The notes below the pieces were generated by a model. It was not told the origin of the DNA. It did not search any database and was given only the letters and a program-made list of their open reading frames with translations. This document shows, in pieces, positions 44,265-52,832 of a stretch of DNA of 64,000 nucleotides. The stretch is from Limnohabitans sp. MORI2 (lineage in GTDB: Bacteria > Pseudomonadota > Gammaproteobacteria > Burkholderiales > Burkholderiaceae_C). The stretch's first letter is position 1, and each line of letters starts with the position of its first letter. The position numbers were made by a program, and so were the translations under genes. The stretch is taken from positions 806,001 to 870,000 of the forward strand of contig NZ_AP027058.1 of assembly GCF_027925025.1 (NCBI RefSeq), read 5' to 3'.

Positions 44265-45081
44265 TGCTCGGCCAGAGATTGGCCTCATCATCGTTGGCGA
44301 TGAAATCCTCTCGGGCAAACGTGCCGACAAGCACATGCCTAAACTCATTGAGCTCTTAAGCGCACGCGGCCTGTCGCTCGATTGGGCGGATTACGTTGGC
44401 GATTCGCCCGAACGCATCACGCGAACGTTAGCCCGCGCATTTGAGAGCAACAGCGTTGTGTTTTCGTGTGGCGGCATTGGCGCAACGCCTGACGATCACA
44501 CCCGTCAATGTGCCGCCAAGGCTTTGGGTGTCGATTTAAGCCTGCATCCTGAGGCGGCTGCCTTGATTCGTGAGCGTATGCAAGACGTGGCTAAAGAACA
44601 AGGCGTGCCATATGACCCTGAGCGTGATGACAACGTGCATCGCCTGAACATGGGTGTGTTTCCTGTGGGGGCTCACATCATTCCCAACCCATACAACAAG
44701 ATTGCGGGTTTCAGTTGCCAAGGACCCGTCGGCGCAGTGCACTTTGTGCCGGGCTTTCCTGTCATGGCTTGGCCGATGATGGAATGGGTGCTCGACACGC
44801 ATTACGCACATCTGTTTCAGCAAGGCGCTTGGGTTGAGCAGTCCATCATCATCTATGGTTCGATGGAAGCCACCATCACTCCGTTGATGGAAACGCTAGA
44901 GAGGGACTTTGAAGGCATCAAGGTGTTCAGCCTGCCCAGTGTCGATCACCCAGAACATGGCCGCCACATTGAGTTGGGTGTGAAAGGTGCGCCTGAAAAA
45001 GTTGCGCCTGCTTATGCGGCGATGTTGGCTGGCCTTCAACCATTCGGCTTTAAATTCGGCCCTGAATTGGTGCGTAAATAG
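44236..45081 (+). CDS. CinA-type molybdopterin-binding-domain protein
   Basis: This 281-residue protein has an N-terminal MoCF_biosynth domain (GLIIVGDEILSGKRADKHMPKLIELLSARGLSLDWADYVGDSPERI, GGIGATPDDHTRQ) as in CinA and MoeA/MogA. It lacks the C-terminal CinA amidohydrolase domain. Full CinA acts on NMN and ADP-ribose; this short form is unassigned. Its start is buried in the EI24 gene, and its stop is followed by the glnA regulatory region. Confidence 0.83.
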   Translation: MTQAHPPATNARPEIGLIIVGDEILSGKRADKHMPKLIELLSARGLSLDWADYVGDSPERITRTLARAFESNSVVFSCGGIGATPDDHTRQCAAKALGVDLSLHPEAAALIRERMQDVAKEQGVPYDPERDDNVHRLNMGVFPVGAHIIPNPYNKIAGFSCQGPVGAVHFVPGFPVMAWPMMEWVLDTHYAHLFQQGAWVEQSIIIYGSMEATITPLMETLERDFEGIKVFSLPSVDHPEHGRHIELGVKGAPEKVAPAYAAMLAGLQPFGFKFGPELVRK

Positions 45082-45085
45082 ATGA

Positions 45086-45121
45086 GAACCATTTTGGTGC
45101 AAAATTGCACCAAAATGGTTC
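45086..45121. promoter_or_regulatory. 36-base palindrome, probable NtrC enhancer upstream of glnA
   Basis: GAACCATTTTGGTGCAA (45086-45102) and TTGCACCAAAATGGTTC (45105-45121) are perfect 17-base inverted copies around AA. Each arm contains TGCACCA-N3-TGGT, resembling the NtrC consensus TGCACCA-N3-TGGTGCA. It lies about 120-150 bases upstream of a sigma-54 promoter, an ordinary enhancer distance. It could also form a hairpin ending the cinA-type transcript. Confidence 0.78.
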
Positions 45122-45237
45122 GGTTGGTTTTTTCGAATTTACGGTGCCCCATCGGCTTTTGCTGCTAATTCGCGGCAATCTCGGTGCAAAATAGCCAACT
45201 TGGTGATGATGCCGATGACAGTCAATCAAGGTCCTTG

Positions 45238-45255
45238 CTGGCACAAAAACTGCAT
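45238..45255 (+). promoter_or_regulatory. Sigma-54 promoter of glnA
   Basis: CTGGCACAAAAACTGCAT has the -24 GG (45240-45241) and -12 GC (45252-45253) separated by exactly 10 bases and closely matches YTGGCAC-N5-TTGCW. Transcription should start about 12 bases downstream, giving a leader of roughly 40 bases before glnA. NtrC, encoded 3 kb downstream, is the natural activator. Confidence 0.88.
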
Positions 45256-45306
45256 CCTCAAACCCTGAACACTTTTTAACCCAACCTACCCTAGCAGGAG
45301 AACTTG

Positions 45307-46722
45307 ATGGCCAAGACCGTCGCAGACGTAATGAAAATGGTGAAAGAGAACGAAGTTAAATTCGTTGACTTCCGTTTCACCGATACCCGTGGTAAGTGGC
45401 AGCACATCACTGCGCCCGTGTCGCAGTTTGACGAGAGCAAGTTTGAAGACGGTCAAGCGTTTGACGGTTCTTCGATTGCTGGCTGGAAGGGCATTGAAGC
45501 CTCTGACATGTTGTTGATGCCTGATCCAAACAGCGCATTGATCGACCCCTTCTTCGAAGAAGTCACTTTGGTGTTGATCTGTGACGTGATCGAACCCACA
45601 GACGGCAAGGCCTACGAGCGTGACCCACGTTCCATCGCTAAGCGCGCTGAAACTTACCTCAAGCAATCTGGCTTGGGCGACACTGCTTATTTCGGTCCAG
45701 AACCAGAATTCTTCTTGTTTGACGAAGTGCGTTGGAGCACTGAGCCAAACAACACGTTCTACGCCATCAACGAATACGAAGGCCCATGGAACAGCGGCGA
45801 GAAAATCGAAGGCGGTAACCGCGGTCACCGTCCTCGCGTCAAAGGTGGCTACTTCCCAGTGCCTCCCGTTGACAGCACACACGACATGCGTAGCGAAATG
45901 TCCCTGATTCTCGAGTCAGTGGGTATTCCAGTTGAAGTGCACCACCACGAAGTGGCAGGCGCAGGCCAGTGCGAAATCGGTACCAAGTTCTCGACTTTGG
46001 TTGAGCGCGCTGACTGGACATTGCTGCAAAAGTACGTGATCCACAACGTGGCCAACGCTTACGGCAAAACTGCCACTTTTATGCCCAAGCCCTACGCTGG
46101 CGACAACGGTTCTGGCATGCACGTTCACCAGTCCATCTGGAAAGACGGCAAGAACTTGTTCGCAGGCAACGGCTACGCTGGCTTGTCTGATCTCGCCCTG
46201 TACTACATCGGCGGCATCATCAAGCACGCACGTGCTTTGAACGCGATCACCAACCCAGGTACCAACAGCTATAAGCGTTTGGTGCCTCACTTCGAAGCGC
46301 CAGTGAAATTGGCTTACTCTGCCAAAAACCGTTCTGCTTCGATTCGTATTCCTAACGTGGCTTCTGACAAAGCCCGCCGCGTGGAAGCTCGTTTCCCCGA
46401 TCCATTGTGCAACCCTTACCTCGGCTTCGCAGCCTTGTTGATGGCTGGTTTGGACGGTATCGAGAACAAGATCCACCCAGGCGAAGCAGCGACCAAAGAC
46501 TTGTACCACCTCCCACCCGAGGAAGACAAGTTGGTCCCAACCGTGTGCTCCAGCTTGGATCAAGCTTTGGAAGCCCTCGACAAAGACCGCGCCTTCTTGA
46601 CCAAAGGCGGCGTGTTCACCGACGCATGGATCGACTCTTACATCGACTTGAAGATGCAAGAAGTCACACGCAGCCGTGTGGAAGTGTCTCCTGTCGAATA
46701 CGACATGTACTACTCGCTGTAA
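45307..46722 (+). CDS. glnA: Glutamine synthetase, type I
   Basis: This 471-residue GlnA makes glutamine from glutamate and ammonia as a dodecamer in the cytoplasm. Landmarks are [28 protein letters not shown] (metal Glu), [30 protein letters not shown] and [17 protein letters not shown]. The adenylylation site is the tyrosine of [11 protein letters not shown] chose ATG 45307 behind AGGAGAAC rather than the TTG one codon earlier. Regulation by sigma-54/NtrC is supported by the promoter and palindrome upstream and by ntrBC downstream. Confidence 0.98.
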   Translation: MAKTVADVMKMVKENEVKFVDFRFTDTRGKWQHITAPVSQFDESKFEDGQAFDGSSIAGWKGIEASDMLLMPDPNSALIDPFFEEVTLVLICDVIEPTDGKAYERDPRSIAKRAETYLKQSGLGDTAYFGPEPEFFLFDEVRWSTEPNNTFYAINEYEGPWNSGEKIEGGNRGHRPRVKGGYFPVPPVDSTHDMRSEMSLILESVGIPVEVHHHEVAGAGQCEIGTKFSTLVERADWTLLQKYVIHNVANAYGKTATFMPKPYAGDNGSGMHVHQSIWKDGKNLFAGNGYAGLSDLALYYIGGIIKHARALNAITNPGTNSYKRLVPHFEAPVKLAYSAKNRSASIRIPNVASDKARRVEARFPDPLCNPYLGFAALLMAGLDGIENKIHPGEAATKDLYHLPPEEDKLVPTVCSSLDQALEALDKDRAFLTKGGVFTDAWIDSYIDLKMQEVTRSRVEVSPVEYDMYYSL

Positions 46723-46746
46723 TTCGTTGCAACGACGCGTGCAATC

Positions 46747-46774
46747 AAAGGACGGCGCGAGCCGTCCTTTTTTG
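46747..46774 (+). terminator. Rho-independent terminator after glnA
   Basis: Arms AAAGGACGGC (46747-46756) and GCCGTCCTTT (46761-46770) close around GCGA and are followed by TTTG. It would separate abundant glnA mRNA from the downstream small gene and ntrBC, though readthrough is common at such loci. Confidence 0.92.
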
Positions 46775-46791
46775 TTTCATCTCACTGTTTT

Positions 46792-47319
46792 ATGCGTTTG
46801 AAATTGCTTCGTCTTCTTCATGTGTGGGTGTTCATGGGGTTGGTCGGTGTGGCGTGCATCGCTAACGCCACCTCGGAGCCGCAGCGGATTTATCGCTGCG
46901 GTAACGTCTACACCAATCAACCTGACCCAGCGTCCAACTGCAAGCCATTGGCCGGTGGCAGTGTGACGGTGATTGAAGGCACGAAAGTGCAAGGCGCAGC
47001 GGCGGGGGGGGCAAGCCCCAACGCAAGCGGTGGTGTGACCAAGGTGGACAGCACGGAGCAACGTCAGCGCGATGCACAAGCGCAGACGGTGTTGCAAGCC
47101 GAATTGCAAAAAGCACTCAAGCAGCATGCAGATTTGCTGCGTGTGTGGAACAACGGTGAACCCGAGCGTCTTGCAGATGAATTCCGTCAGCCTCAAAAAT
47201 ACCAAGACCGTGTGACACAAATACGTGGGGCTTTGCAGCGTGCAGAGGCTGATGTGGCAGGCTTACAGCGTGAGCTGTCTCGCATGACACCGGCTGCTCA
47301 AACGGGAGTTAAACCATGA
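46792..47319 (+). CDS. Small secreted DUF4124-like protein with coiled coil
   Basis: This 175-residue protein has a signal peptide (LLRLLHVWVFMGLVGVACIANA) and a short Cys-containing domain RIYRCGNVYTNQPDPASNCKPLAGGSVTVIEGT resembling DUF4124. A Gly/Ala-rich stretch and a C-terminal predicted coiled coil (DAQAQTVLQAELQKALKQH...VTQIRGALQRAEADVAGLQREL) follow. Its stop overlaps the ntrB start by 4 bases (ATGA), so it is tied to the nitrogen regulatory genes. Its role there is unknown. Confidence 0.75.
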   Translation: MRLKLLRLLHVWVFMGLVGVACIANATSEPQRIYRCGNVYTNQPDPASNCKPLAGGSVTVIEGTKVQGAAAGGASPNASGGVTKVDSTEQRQRDAQAQTVLQAELQKALKQHADLLRVWNNGEPERLADEFRQPQKYQDRVTQIRGALQRAEADVAGLQRELSRMTPAAQTGVKP

Positions 47320-48392
47320 CAGGCTCAACAGGCGCATCGTCTGCACATTACACACAAGCCTTTGATTTGTTGGCCACCTTGGTGGCCGTGGTACGCACCG
47401 ATGGTGTGGTGGTGTTTGCCAACGCAGCCCTCGAAGACGTCATGGGCGTATCGCGCCGCACCATTGAGGGCGCGAGATTGGCGAGCTACTTCAACGAGCC
47501 TCAGTCGTTGGAAAATGCCTTGCAAGGTGCACAGAGTCAGGCCTTTGCCACCTTGCGCTATGACGCGTTGCTGCGCCGCCCTTTGCAAGACCCATTGCCT
47601 GTGCACGTGATCGTGGCACCGACTGAGGTGATCGGCGAGGTGTTGGTGGAGTTGCTGCCTTTGGAGCAACAAACTCGCCAAGACCGCGAAGAGCGCTTGA
47701 TTGACCAAGCGCAGGCTAACAAAGAGCTGATTCGCAACCTAGCGCACGAAATCAAAAATCCGCTGGGGGGCATTCGAGGTGCTGCACAGTTGTTGCAGAT
47801 GGAGGTCGAAAGCAAAGACCTCATCGAATACACCCAAGTCATCATTCATGAAGCAGACCGTTTGCAGTTACTGGTGGACCGTTTGTTAGCCCCGCATCGT
47901 CGCCCGCATGTGGTGGGCGATGTGAATATCCATGAGGTCTGTGAGCGGGTTCGTAGCCTCATTCTGGCCGAGTTTCCAAAGGGTTTGCGTGTGGTGCGCG
48001 ACTACGATACCTCGATCCCAGAGTTCCGAGGAGACCGTGAGCAGTTGATTCAAGCCGTGCTCAATATCACGCACAACGCGGCGCAAGCGCTAGTTGATCG
48101 CGTCGCTGAGGGGGATGCTGAAATTGTTCTGCGCACACGCATCAGCCGACAGGTGACATTTGGCAAACAACGCTATCGCTTGGCATTGGAATTGCATGTG
48201 ATTGATAACGGGCCTGGCATTCCAGAAGACATCAAGGATCGGTTGTTCTTTCCTTTGGTGTCAGGGCGGGATGGCGGTTCGGGCTTGGGACTGAATTTGG
48301 CACAAACCTTTGTGCAGCAGCACCATGGCCTGATCGAGTGCGACAGCGTGCCGGGATGCACGGATTTCAAAATCCTTATCCCGCTGCCTTGA
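47316..48392 (+). CDS. ntrB: Nitrogen regulation sensor kinase NtrB
   Basis: This 358-residue histidine kinase has an N-terminal PAS domain (residues ~12-115: DGVVVFANAALEDVMGVSRRTIEG), a HisKA motif with the phospho-acceptor His144 in NLAHEIKNPLGGIRGAAQLLQ, and a HATPase domain with NITHNAAQAL, DNGPGIPEDIKDRLFFPLVS and GSGLGLNLAQ. No membrane segment is present, as expected for NtrB, which senses nitrogen through PII in the cytoplasm. It is coupled to the upstream small gene and lies 40 bases before ntrC. Confidence 0.95.
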   Translation: MTGSTGASSAHYTQAFDLLATLVAVVRTDGVVVFANAALEDVMGVSRRTIEGARLASYFNEPQSLENALQGAQSQAFATLRYDALLRRPLQDPLPVHVIVAPTEVIGEVLVELLPLEQQTRQDREERLIDQAQANKELIRNLAHEIKNPLGGIRGAAQLLQMEVESKDLIEYTQVIIHEADRLQLLVDRLLAPHRRPHVVGDVNIHEVCERVRSLILAEFPKGLRVVRDYDTSIPEFRGDREQLIQAVLNITHNAAQALVDRVAEGDAEIVLRTRISRQVTFGKQRYRLALELHVIDNGPGIPEDIKDRLFFPLVSGRDGGSGLGLNLAQTFVQQHHGLIECDSVPGCTDFKILIPLP

Positions 48393-48432
48393 AGCCTCCA
48401 GTGGCTCCTAACTTAGAAATGAAAGTGCCGAG

Positions 48433-49986
48433 ATGAAATCGATTTGGATTGTGGATGACGACCAGTCAATTCGCTTTGTGCTGGAGAAAGCCTTGCTGCG
48501 CGAGAACCTGCCGACGCGTAGCTTCACCAGCCCGCGCGAAGTGCTGCAGGCGCTCGACTCGGTGACGCAGGAGGAGTTTCCGCAAATTCTGGTGAGTGAC
48601 ATTCGCATGCCTGGCGGTTCGGGCTTGGATCTACTGACCAAAGTCAAAGAGCGTTTGCCTGCATTGCCCGTCATCATCATGACGGCTTTTTCGGATTTAG
48701 ACAGCGCGGTGTCCGCCTTTCAAGGTGGTGCGTTTGAATATCTCCCCAAGCCCTTCGATCTGCCCAAGGCCGTGGAGTTGATTCGCCGCGCTTTGGATGA
48801 GAGCCAACGCGAACAAGCACAAACACAAGCGCAAGATGCCACGCCCGAAATGCTCGGTCAAGCACCCGCCATGCAAGACGTGTTTCGCGCCATTGGGCGA
48901 CTCAGCCAAAGCAATGTGACGGTGATGATCACCGGTGAGAGCGGATCGGGTAAGGAGTTGGTTGCGCGTGCGCTGCACAAGCATTCACCACGCGGTGATG
49001 CGGGCAGCAAAGGCCCGTTTGTGGCCATCAATACGGCAGCGATTCCAAAGGACTTGTTGGAGAGTGAGCTTTTCGGTCACGAACGAGGCGCTTTCACTGG
49101 GGCGCAAACCACACGCCGAGGTCGCTTTGAGCAGGCTGAGGGCGGTACCTTGTTCTTGGATGAAATCGGCGATATGCCGTTTGATTTGCAAACACGTTTG
49201 CTCCGTGTCTTGAGCGATGGCACTTACTACCGCGTCGGTGGGCACAACGCCATCAAAGCCAATGTGCGCGTGATTGCTGCCACGCACCAAGACTTGGAAA
49301 AACGCGTCAAAGACGGCGTGTTCCGTGAAGATTTGTTCCACCGCTTGAACGTGATTCGTTTGCGTTTGCCTGCTTTGCGTGAACGCCGTGAAGACATTCC
49401 CACCTTAACGCGCCACTTTTTGCAGCAGAGTGCACAACAATTGGGCGTGGAGCCTAAGCGCATTGCAGATTCTGCACAAACAGTGCTCAATCAGTTTGCG
49501 TTTCCGGGCAACGTGCGTCAACTCGAAAATATTTGTCATTGGTTGACAGTGATGGCGCCGGCTCAGGTGATTGAACCCAAAGACTTGCCACCCGAGGTCA
49601 CGCTCCCAGCTGACGCTTTGGCCGCGATCGGGCATGTTGGGCAAGACACATTGGGCGTGTTGTTAGCCCATGGATCAGACTCAGTCGGAGCTGTGGCACA
49701 GACGCACCAAGATGCGATGCCAATGGCACAAAACATTGGTGCGACTCCTGTGGTGCTGAACATGCCGGGCGCTGATTGGGAGCAAGGCCTCGAAGCTGAG
49801 GCTATGAGTTTGTTGGTGGCAGGCCGCACCGATGTGTGGGATGTGTTGGTGAATCGCGTGGAAGCCAAGTTGATTCAAACGGCGTTGGCCAACACGCGAG
49901 GCCGTCGCATAGAGGCCGCGCAAAAGTTGGGCATTGGCCGCAACACCATCACCCGCAAAATTCAAGAGTTGGGTTTAGACGATTAA
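48433..49986 (+). CDS. ntrC: Nitrogen regulation response regulator NtrC
   Basis: This 517-residue sigma-54 activator has a receiver domain with phospho-acceptor Asp56 ([12 protein letters not shown]) and an AAA+ domain with Walker A GESGSGKE and the GAFTGA loop that contacts sigma-54. Walker B is [11 protein letters not shown]. The C-terminus is a Fis-type helix-turn-helix ([30 protein letters not shown]). A linker of ~90 residues (about 390-475) between AAA+ and HTH makes it longer than enteric NtrC. The stop overlaps the convergent xth gene by 4 bases. Confidence 0.96.
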   Translation: MKSIWIVDDDQSIRFVLEKALLRENLPTRSFTSPREVLQALDSVTQEEFPQILVSDIRMPGGSGLDLLTKVKERLPALPVIIMTAFSDLDSAVSAFQGGAFEYLPKPFDLPKAVELIRRALDESQREQAQTQAQDATPEMLGQAPAMQDVFRAIGRLSQSNVTVMITGESGSGKELVARALHKHSPRGDAGSKGPFVAINTAAIPKDLLESELFGHERGAFTGAQTTRRGRFEQAEGGTLFLDEIGDMPFDLQTRLLRVLSDGTYYRVGGHNAIKANVRVIAATHQDLEKRVKDGVFREDLFHRLNVIRLRLPALRERREDIPTLTRHFLQQSAQQLGVEPKRIADSAQTVLNQFAFPGNVRQLENICHWLTVMAPAQVIEPKDLPPEVTLPADALAAIGHVGQDTLGVLLAHGSDSVGAVAQTHQDAMPMAQNIGATPVVLNMPGADWEQGLEAEAMSLLVAGRTDVWDVLVNRVEAKLIQTALANTRGRRIEAAQKLGIGRNTITRKIQELGLDD

Positions 49987-50753
49987 GCCAGCGTCACCAC
50001 CACCGGTGTGTGGTCGCTGGGGCGCTCGTTTTTGCGAGGTGCTTTGTCAATCACACACGCTTGCACGCTGGCTTTGAGTGCATCGCTTACCAAGATGTGA
50101 TCAATGCGCAGGCCACGGTTGCGACGGAACGCAAACTCGCGATAGTCCCACCAGCTGTAGCTTTTTTCGGGCTGTTCAAACAATCGAAACGCGTCGTGTG
50201 TGCCGAGGTCAATCAGTGCTTGAAAGTGGGCACGCTCTTCCACCGTGCAGTGGATGGTGTTTTTCAAACCCACGGGGTCCCACACATCGCGGTCGTCCAC
50301 AGTGATGTTGAAGTCGCCCATCAACACCAGCTTGGGGTGCTGTTTGAGTTCTTCGCGCAACCAATGTTGCAGCGCTTCGAGCCAGCGCATTTTGTAAACA
50401 AACTTGTCGCTGTCTGGCGCTTGCCCGTTGGGAAAGTACGCACCAATGACGCGCACATCGCCCACCGTACCTGCAATGACGCGGGCCATGTCGTCTTCAA
50501 AGCCTGGGATGTTTTTCACCACCTCAGTAATCGGTGTGCGCGAGAGCAGGGCCACACCGTTGTAGGTTTTTTGGCCGAAGAAGGCCACTTGATAGCCGGC
50601 GGCTTCAATGGCTTCGCGCGGAAATTTGTCGTCGGTGGTTTTGGTTTCTTGCAGCACCAAAGCGTCCACGGGGTTGGCTGCTAGCCAGTCCAATACCTGT
50701 GGCAAGCGCACGGTGAGCGAGTTGACATTCCAAGTGGCAAGTTGCATGACCAT
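49983..50753 (-). CDS. xth: Exodeoxyribonuclease III
   Basis: This 256-residue AP endonuclease/3'-exonuclease has LATWNVNSLTVRLPQVLDWL, the metal Glu in LQETKTTDDKFP, LMGDFNITVDDRDVW and the catalytic SDHTPVVV at the C-terminus. It acts in base-excision repair. Two starts are close, ATG 50753 and ATG 50747. I used 50753 because it overlaps the stop of the upstream DUF4337 gene (TGATG). It is convergent with ntrC. Confidence 0.94.
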   Translation of the reverse strand: MVMQLATWNVNSLTVRLPQVLDWLAANPVDALVLQETKTTDDKFPREAIEAAGYQVAFFGQKTYNGVALLSRTPITEVVKNIPGFEDDMARVIAGTVGDVRVIGAYFPNGQAPDSDKFVYKMRWLEALQHWLREELKQHPKLVLMGDFNITVDDRDVWDPVGLKNTIHCTVEERAHFQALIDLGTHDAFRLFEQPEKSYSWWDYREFAFRRNRGLRIDHILVSDALKASVQACVIDKAPRKNERPSDHTPVVVTLA

Positions 50754-51331
50754 CAGATGTGAAGTGCGGCCATGATGCCGATGGCAATGCCAAAAGCGCC
50801 TGTGCCAAACATGGCGTATTCAAGCCACACCTTGCGTGTGAGCAACGCAATGGCAGCCAAGGCAATGGCGACTTGCAGCACCGTGGTGGCTTGTGCCCAG
50901 CGGTGATGCTGGTGCATTTGGGCTTCGGACATTTCGTCAAATTCTTTGGACTGCGCTTCGAGTTTTTCCGCGCCGGCTTTGATGTCGGCCTTCTCGGTTT
51001 TGTAGCGCTCAATTTGCGCTTGGTAATGTTCAGCCTTACTGGGAGGGGCCAACTCCAAAGCCAACTCCATCAAGTTTTGCTTGCTGCTTTTGGCTTGGTA
51101 GTAATTCCATTGGTTTGCTGCTTCGGTTTTTTTGATGGCTGCATCGTTTTTGTACAAGCCCGCTGCCGCTTGGGTCGCGCCGCCCATGTAGCCAAAGATC
51201 GCGCCCACCGTGGCAATGATGGCGGTGAACATGGCAATCTTGCTGGTGAAACCACCACCGCCGTGGCCTTGTGCGGCGTGTTCGAGTTCATGGTCATGCG
51301 GGCCATGCACGTGAAAACCGTGTTCAGACAT
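50753..51331 (-). CDS. DUF4337-family membrane protein
   Basis: This 192-residue protein has a His-rich N-terminus (HGFHVHGPHDHELEHAAQGHGGGG), a membrane helix around FTAIIATVGAIFGYMGG, a central coiled coil and two C-terminal membrane segments (VLQVAIALAAIALLTRKVWLEYAMFGTGAFGIAIGIMAAL). This is the DUF4337 layout. The His-rich head could bind metal, but no function is established. It has a GGAG site and is coupled to xth. Confidence 0.85.
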   Translation of the reverse strand: MSEHGFHVHGPHDHELEHAAQGHGGGGFTSKIAMFTAIIATVGAIFGYMGGATQAAAGLYKNDAAIKKTEAANQWNYYQAKSSKQNLMELALELAPPSKAEHYQAQIERYKTEKADIKAGAEKLEAQSKEFDEMSEAQMHQHHRWAQATTVLQVAIALAAIALLTRKVWLEYAMFGTGAFGIAIGIMAALHI

Positions 51332-51345
51332 TGAAAAGCTCCTGC

Positions 51346-51828
51346 TTAACGGGTGAGTGTGACAAAGCTGTAGGTCAAGCCGCTTGCCGCCACATGCGTG
51401 CTGCGTTCGGTCTCGGTCCAGCTGGCATCGAAGGTGGGGGCAAAGGCGTCGCCTTCAAAGTCGGCGTCGATTTCGGTCACGACGGCACGTTGAGCCAAGG
51501 GCATGGCTTGCGCGTATACCTCGGCGCCGCCGATCACCCACACTTGCGCATCGACGGGGCAGTGGGTGAGCGCATCTTCGATGGAGTGGGCCACCACAGC
51601 ACCTTCGGAGGACCAATCACGTTGGCGCGTGACCACGATGTTGGTACGGCCCGGCAGTGGGCGAAATTTGGGTGGGAGCGATTCCCAAGTTTTGCGACCC
51701 ATCACCACGGGCTGGCCGAGCGTGGTGTGTTTGAAGTGGGCCAAGTCCTCAGGCAAATGCCATGGCAGGGTGTTGTCTTTGCCAATCACGCCATTGCGCG
51801 CACGCGCAAAAATCAAATTCAAAGCCAT
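51346..51828 (-). CDS. folA: Dihydrofolate reductase
   Basis: This 160-residue protein reads LNLIFARARNGVIGKDNTLPWHLPEDLAHFKHTTLGQPVVMGRKTWESLPPKFRPLPGRTNIVVTRQ, the classic DHFR N-half with the active-site acidic residue in WHLPEDL. It continues with VWVIGGAEVYAQAM. It regenerates tetrahydrofolate used by ThyA, encoded just upstream on the same strand. I chose ATG 51828; a longer frame extends into thyA. Confidence 0.96.
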   Translation of the reverse strand: MALNLIFARARNGVIGKDNTLPWHLPEDLAHFKHTTLGQPVVMGRKTWESLPPKFRPLPGRTNIVVTRQRDWSSEGAVVAHSIEDALTHCPVDAQVWVIGGAEVYAQAMPLAQRAVVTEIDADFEGDAFAPTFDASWTETERSTHVAASGLTYSFVTLTR

Positions 51829-51844
51829 GCTTGTACCGCCGCGC

Positions 51845-52672
51845 TCAAACCGCCACAGGGGCTTTGATGGCCTCGTGGCATTGGTAGTCCAACACCTCAA
51901 AGTCTTCGTACGTGTAGTCAAAGATCGAGGCAGGGTGGCGCTTGATGTTCAGCGTGGGGTAGGCAAACGGTGTGCGGCTGAGTTGCAGCTCCACTTGCTC
52001 GTGGTGGTTGCTGTAGATGTGGCAGTCACCGCCGGTCCAAATGAAGTCGCCCACATCGAGGTCGCATTGCTGCGCCACCATGTGGGTCAGCAGCGCATAG
52101 CTGGCGATGTTGAAAGGCACGCCCAAAAAGATATCGGCACTGCGCTGGTACAGCTGACAGCTGAGCTTGGCTTTTTCGCCTGGATTTTGTGCGGGCGCCA
52201 CGTAGAACTGAAAGAAGGCATGGCAGGGCATGAGCGCCATCTTGTCGAGCTCGGCCACGTTCCATGCACTCACGATGATGCGGCGGCTGTCGGGGTTGTT
52301 TTTGAGCGTGTCGATGACTTGTTGGATTTGGTCAATGTGGCCACCATCAGGCGTGGGCCAGCTGCGCCATTGCACGCCGTACACGGGGCCGAGGTCGCCA
52401 TCTTCGCGTGCCCACTCGTCCCAAATCGTCACGTTGCGTTCTTTGAGCCAGTTGTTGTTGCTTGAACCCGTCAAGAACCAGAGCAGCTCTTGAATGATGG
52501 AGCGCAAGTGCACTTTTTTGGTGGTCACCAGCGGAAAGCCTTCGTTCAAATCGAAGCGCATTTGGTAGCCAAACACACTGCGTGTGCCGGTGCCGGTGCG
52601 GTCGGTTTTGGTCACGCCGTGGGTGTACACATGGCGCATGAAGTCTTCATATTGCTGGCGAATGGGGCGCAT
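51845..52672 (-). CDS. thyA: Thymidylate synthase
   Basis: This 275-residue enzyme methylates dUMP to dTMP. The catalytic cysteine is in [13 protein letters not shown], with [34 protein letters not shown] and [19 protein letters not shown] as further signatures. I used ATG 52672 ([11 protein letters not shown]); a TTG at 52684 would add four residues. Neither has a strong Shine-Dalgarno. It forms a thyA-folA pair with a 16-base gap. Confidence 0.96.
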   Translation of the reverse strand: MRPIRQQYEDFMRHVYTHGVTKTDRTGTGTRSVFGYQMRFDLNEGFPLVTTKKVHLRSIIQELLWFLTGSSNNNWLKERNVTIWDEWAREDGDLGPVYGVQWRSWPTPDGGHIDQIQQVIDTLKNNPDSRRIIVSAWNVAELDKMALMPCHAFFQFYVAPAQNPGEKAKLSCQLYQRSADIFLGVPFNIASYALLTHMVAQQCDLDVGDFIWTGGDCHIYSNHHEQVELQLSRTPFAYPTLNIKRHPASIFDYTYEDFEVLDYQCHEAIKAPVAV

Positions 52673-52684
52673 CAGGGTAATCAA

Positions 52685-52832
52685 GTAAAAAGTTGCCTCA
52701 AGTTTAAGCGCTGAGGATTAAAGCTTAGTTAATAATTAAGTTTCCTACGCCATCAGGCGTATTGACGATTATTGTTCGCTCAGCGACATTAACTCTTTTA
52801 TTTTTTGACAATTTCTCCAAAATCTGTCGAAT
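52685..52832. other. Divergent gap between thyA and the RodZ-like gene
   Basis: This 148-base AT-rich gap contains a 17-base palindrome with one mismatch (CTTAGTTAATAATTAAG, 52724-52740). There is also a small dyad CCTCA/TGAGG (52696-52700 / 52712-52716). TTGACG at 52762-52767 and TTGACA at 52805-52810 could be -35 boxes for the rightward genes, but good -10 partners are lacking. No Shine-Dalgarno is visible before ATG 52833. Confidence 0.5.

Noticed and set aside
45086-45121. Palindrome read only as a terminator of the CinA-type gene
   Set aside because: It lies 5 bases after the stop and is followed by a loose T-rich stretch, so termination is possible. The NtrC-like sequence in each arm and the sigma-54 promoter downstream make an enhancer the better main reading.
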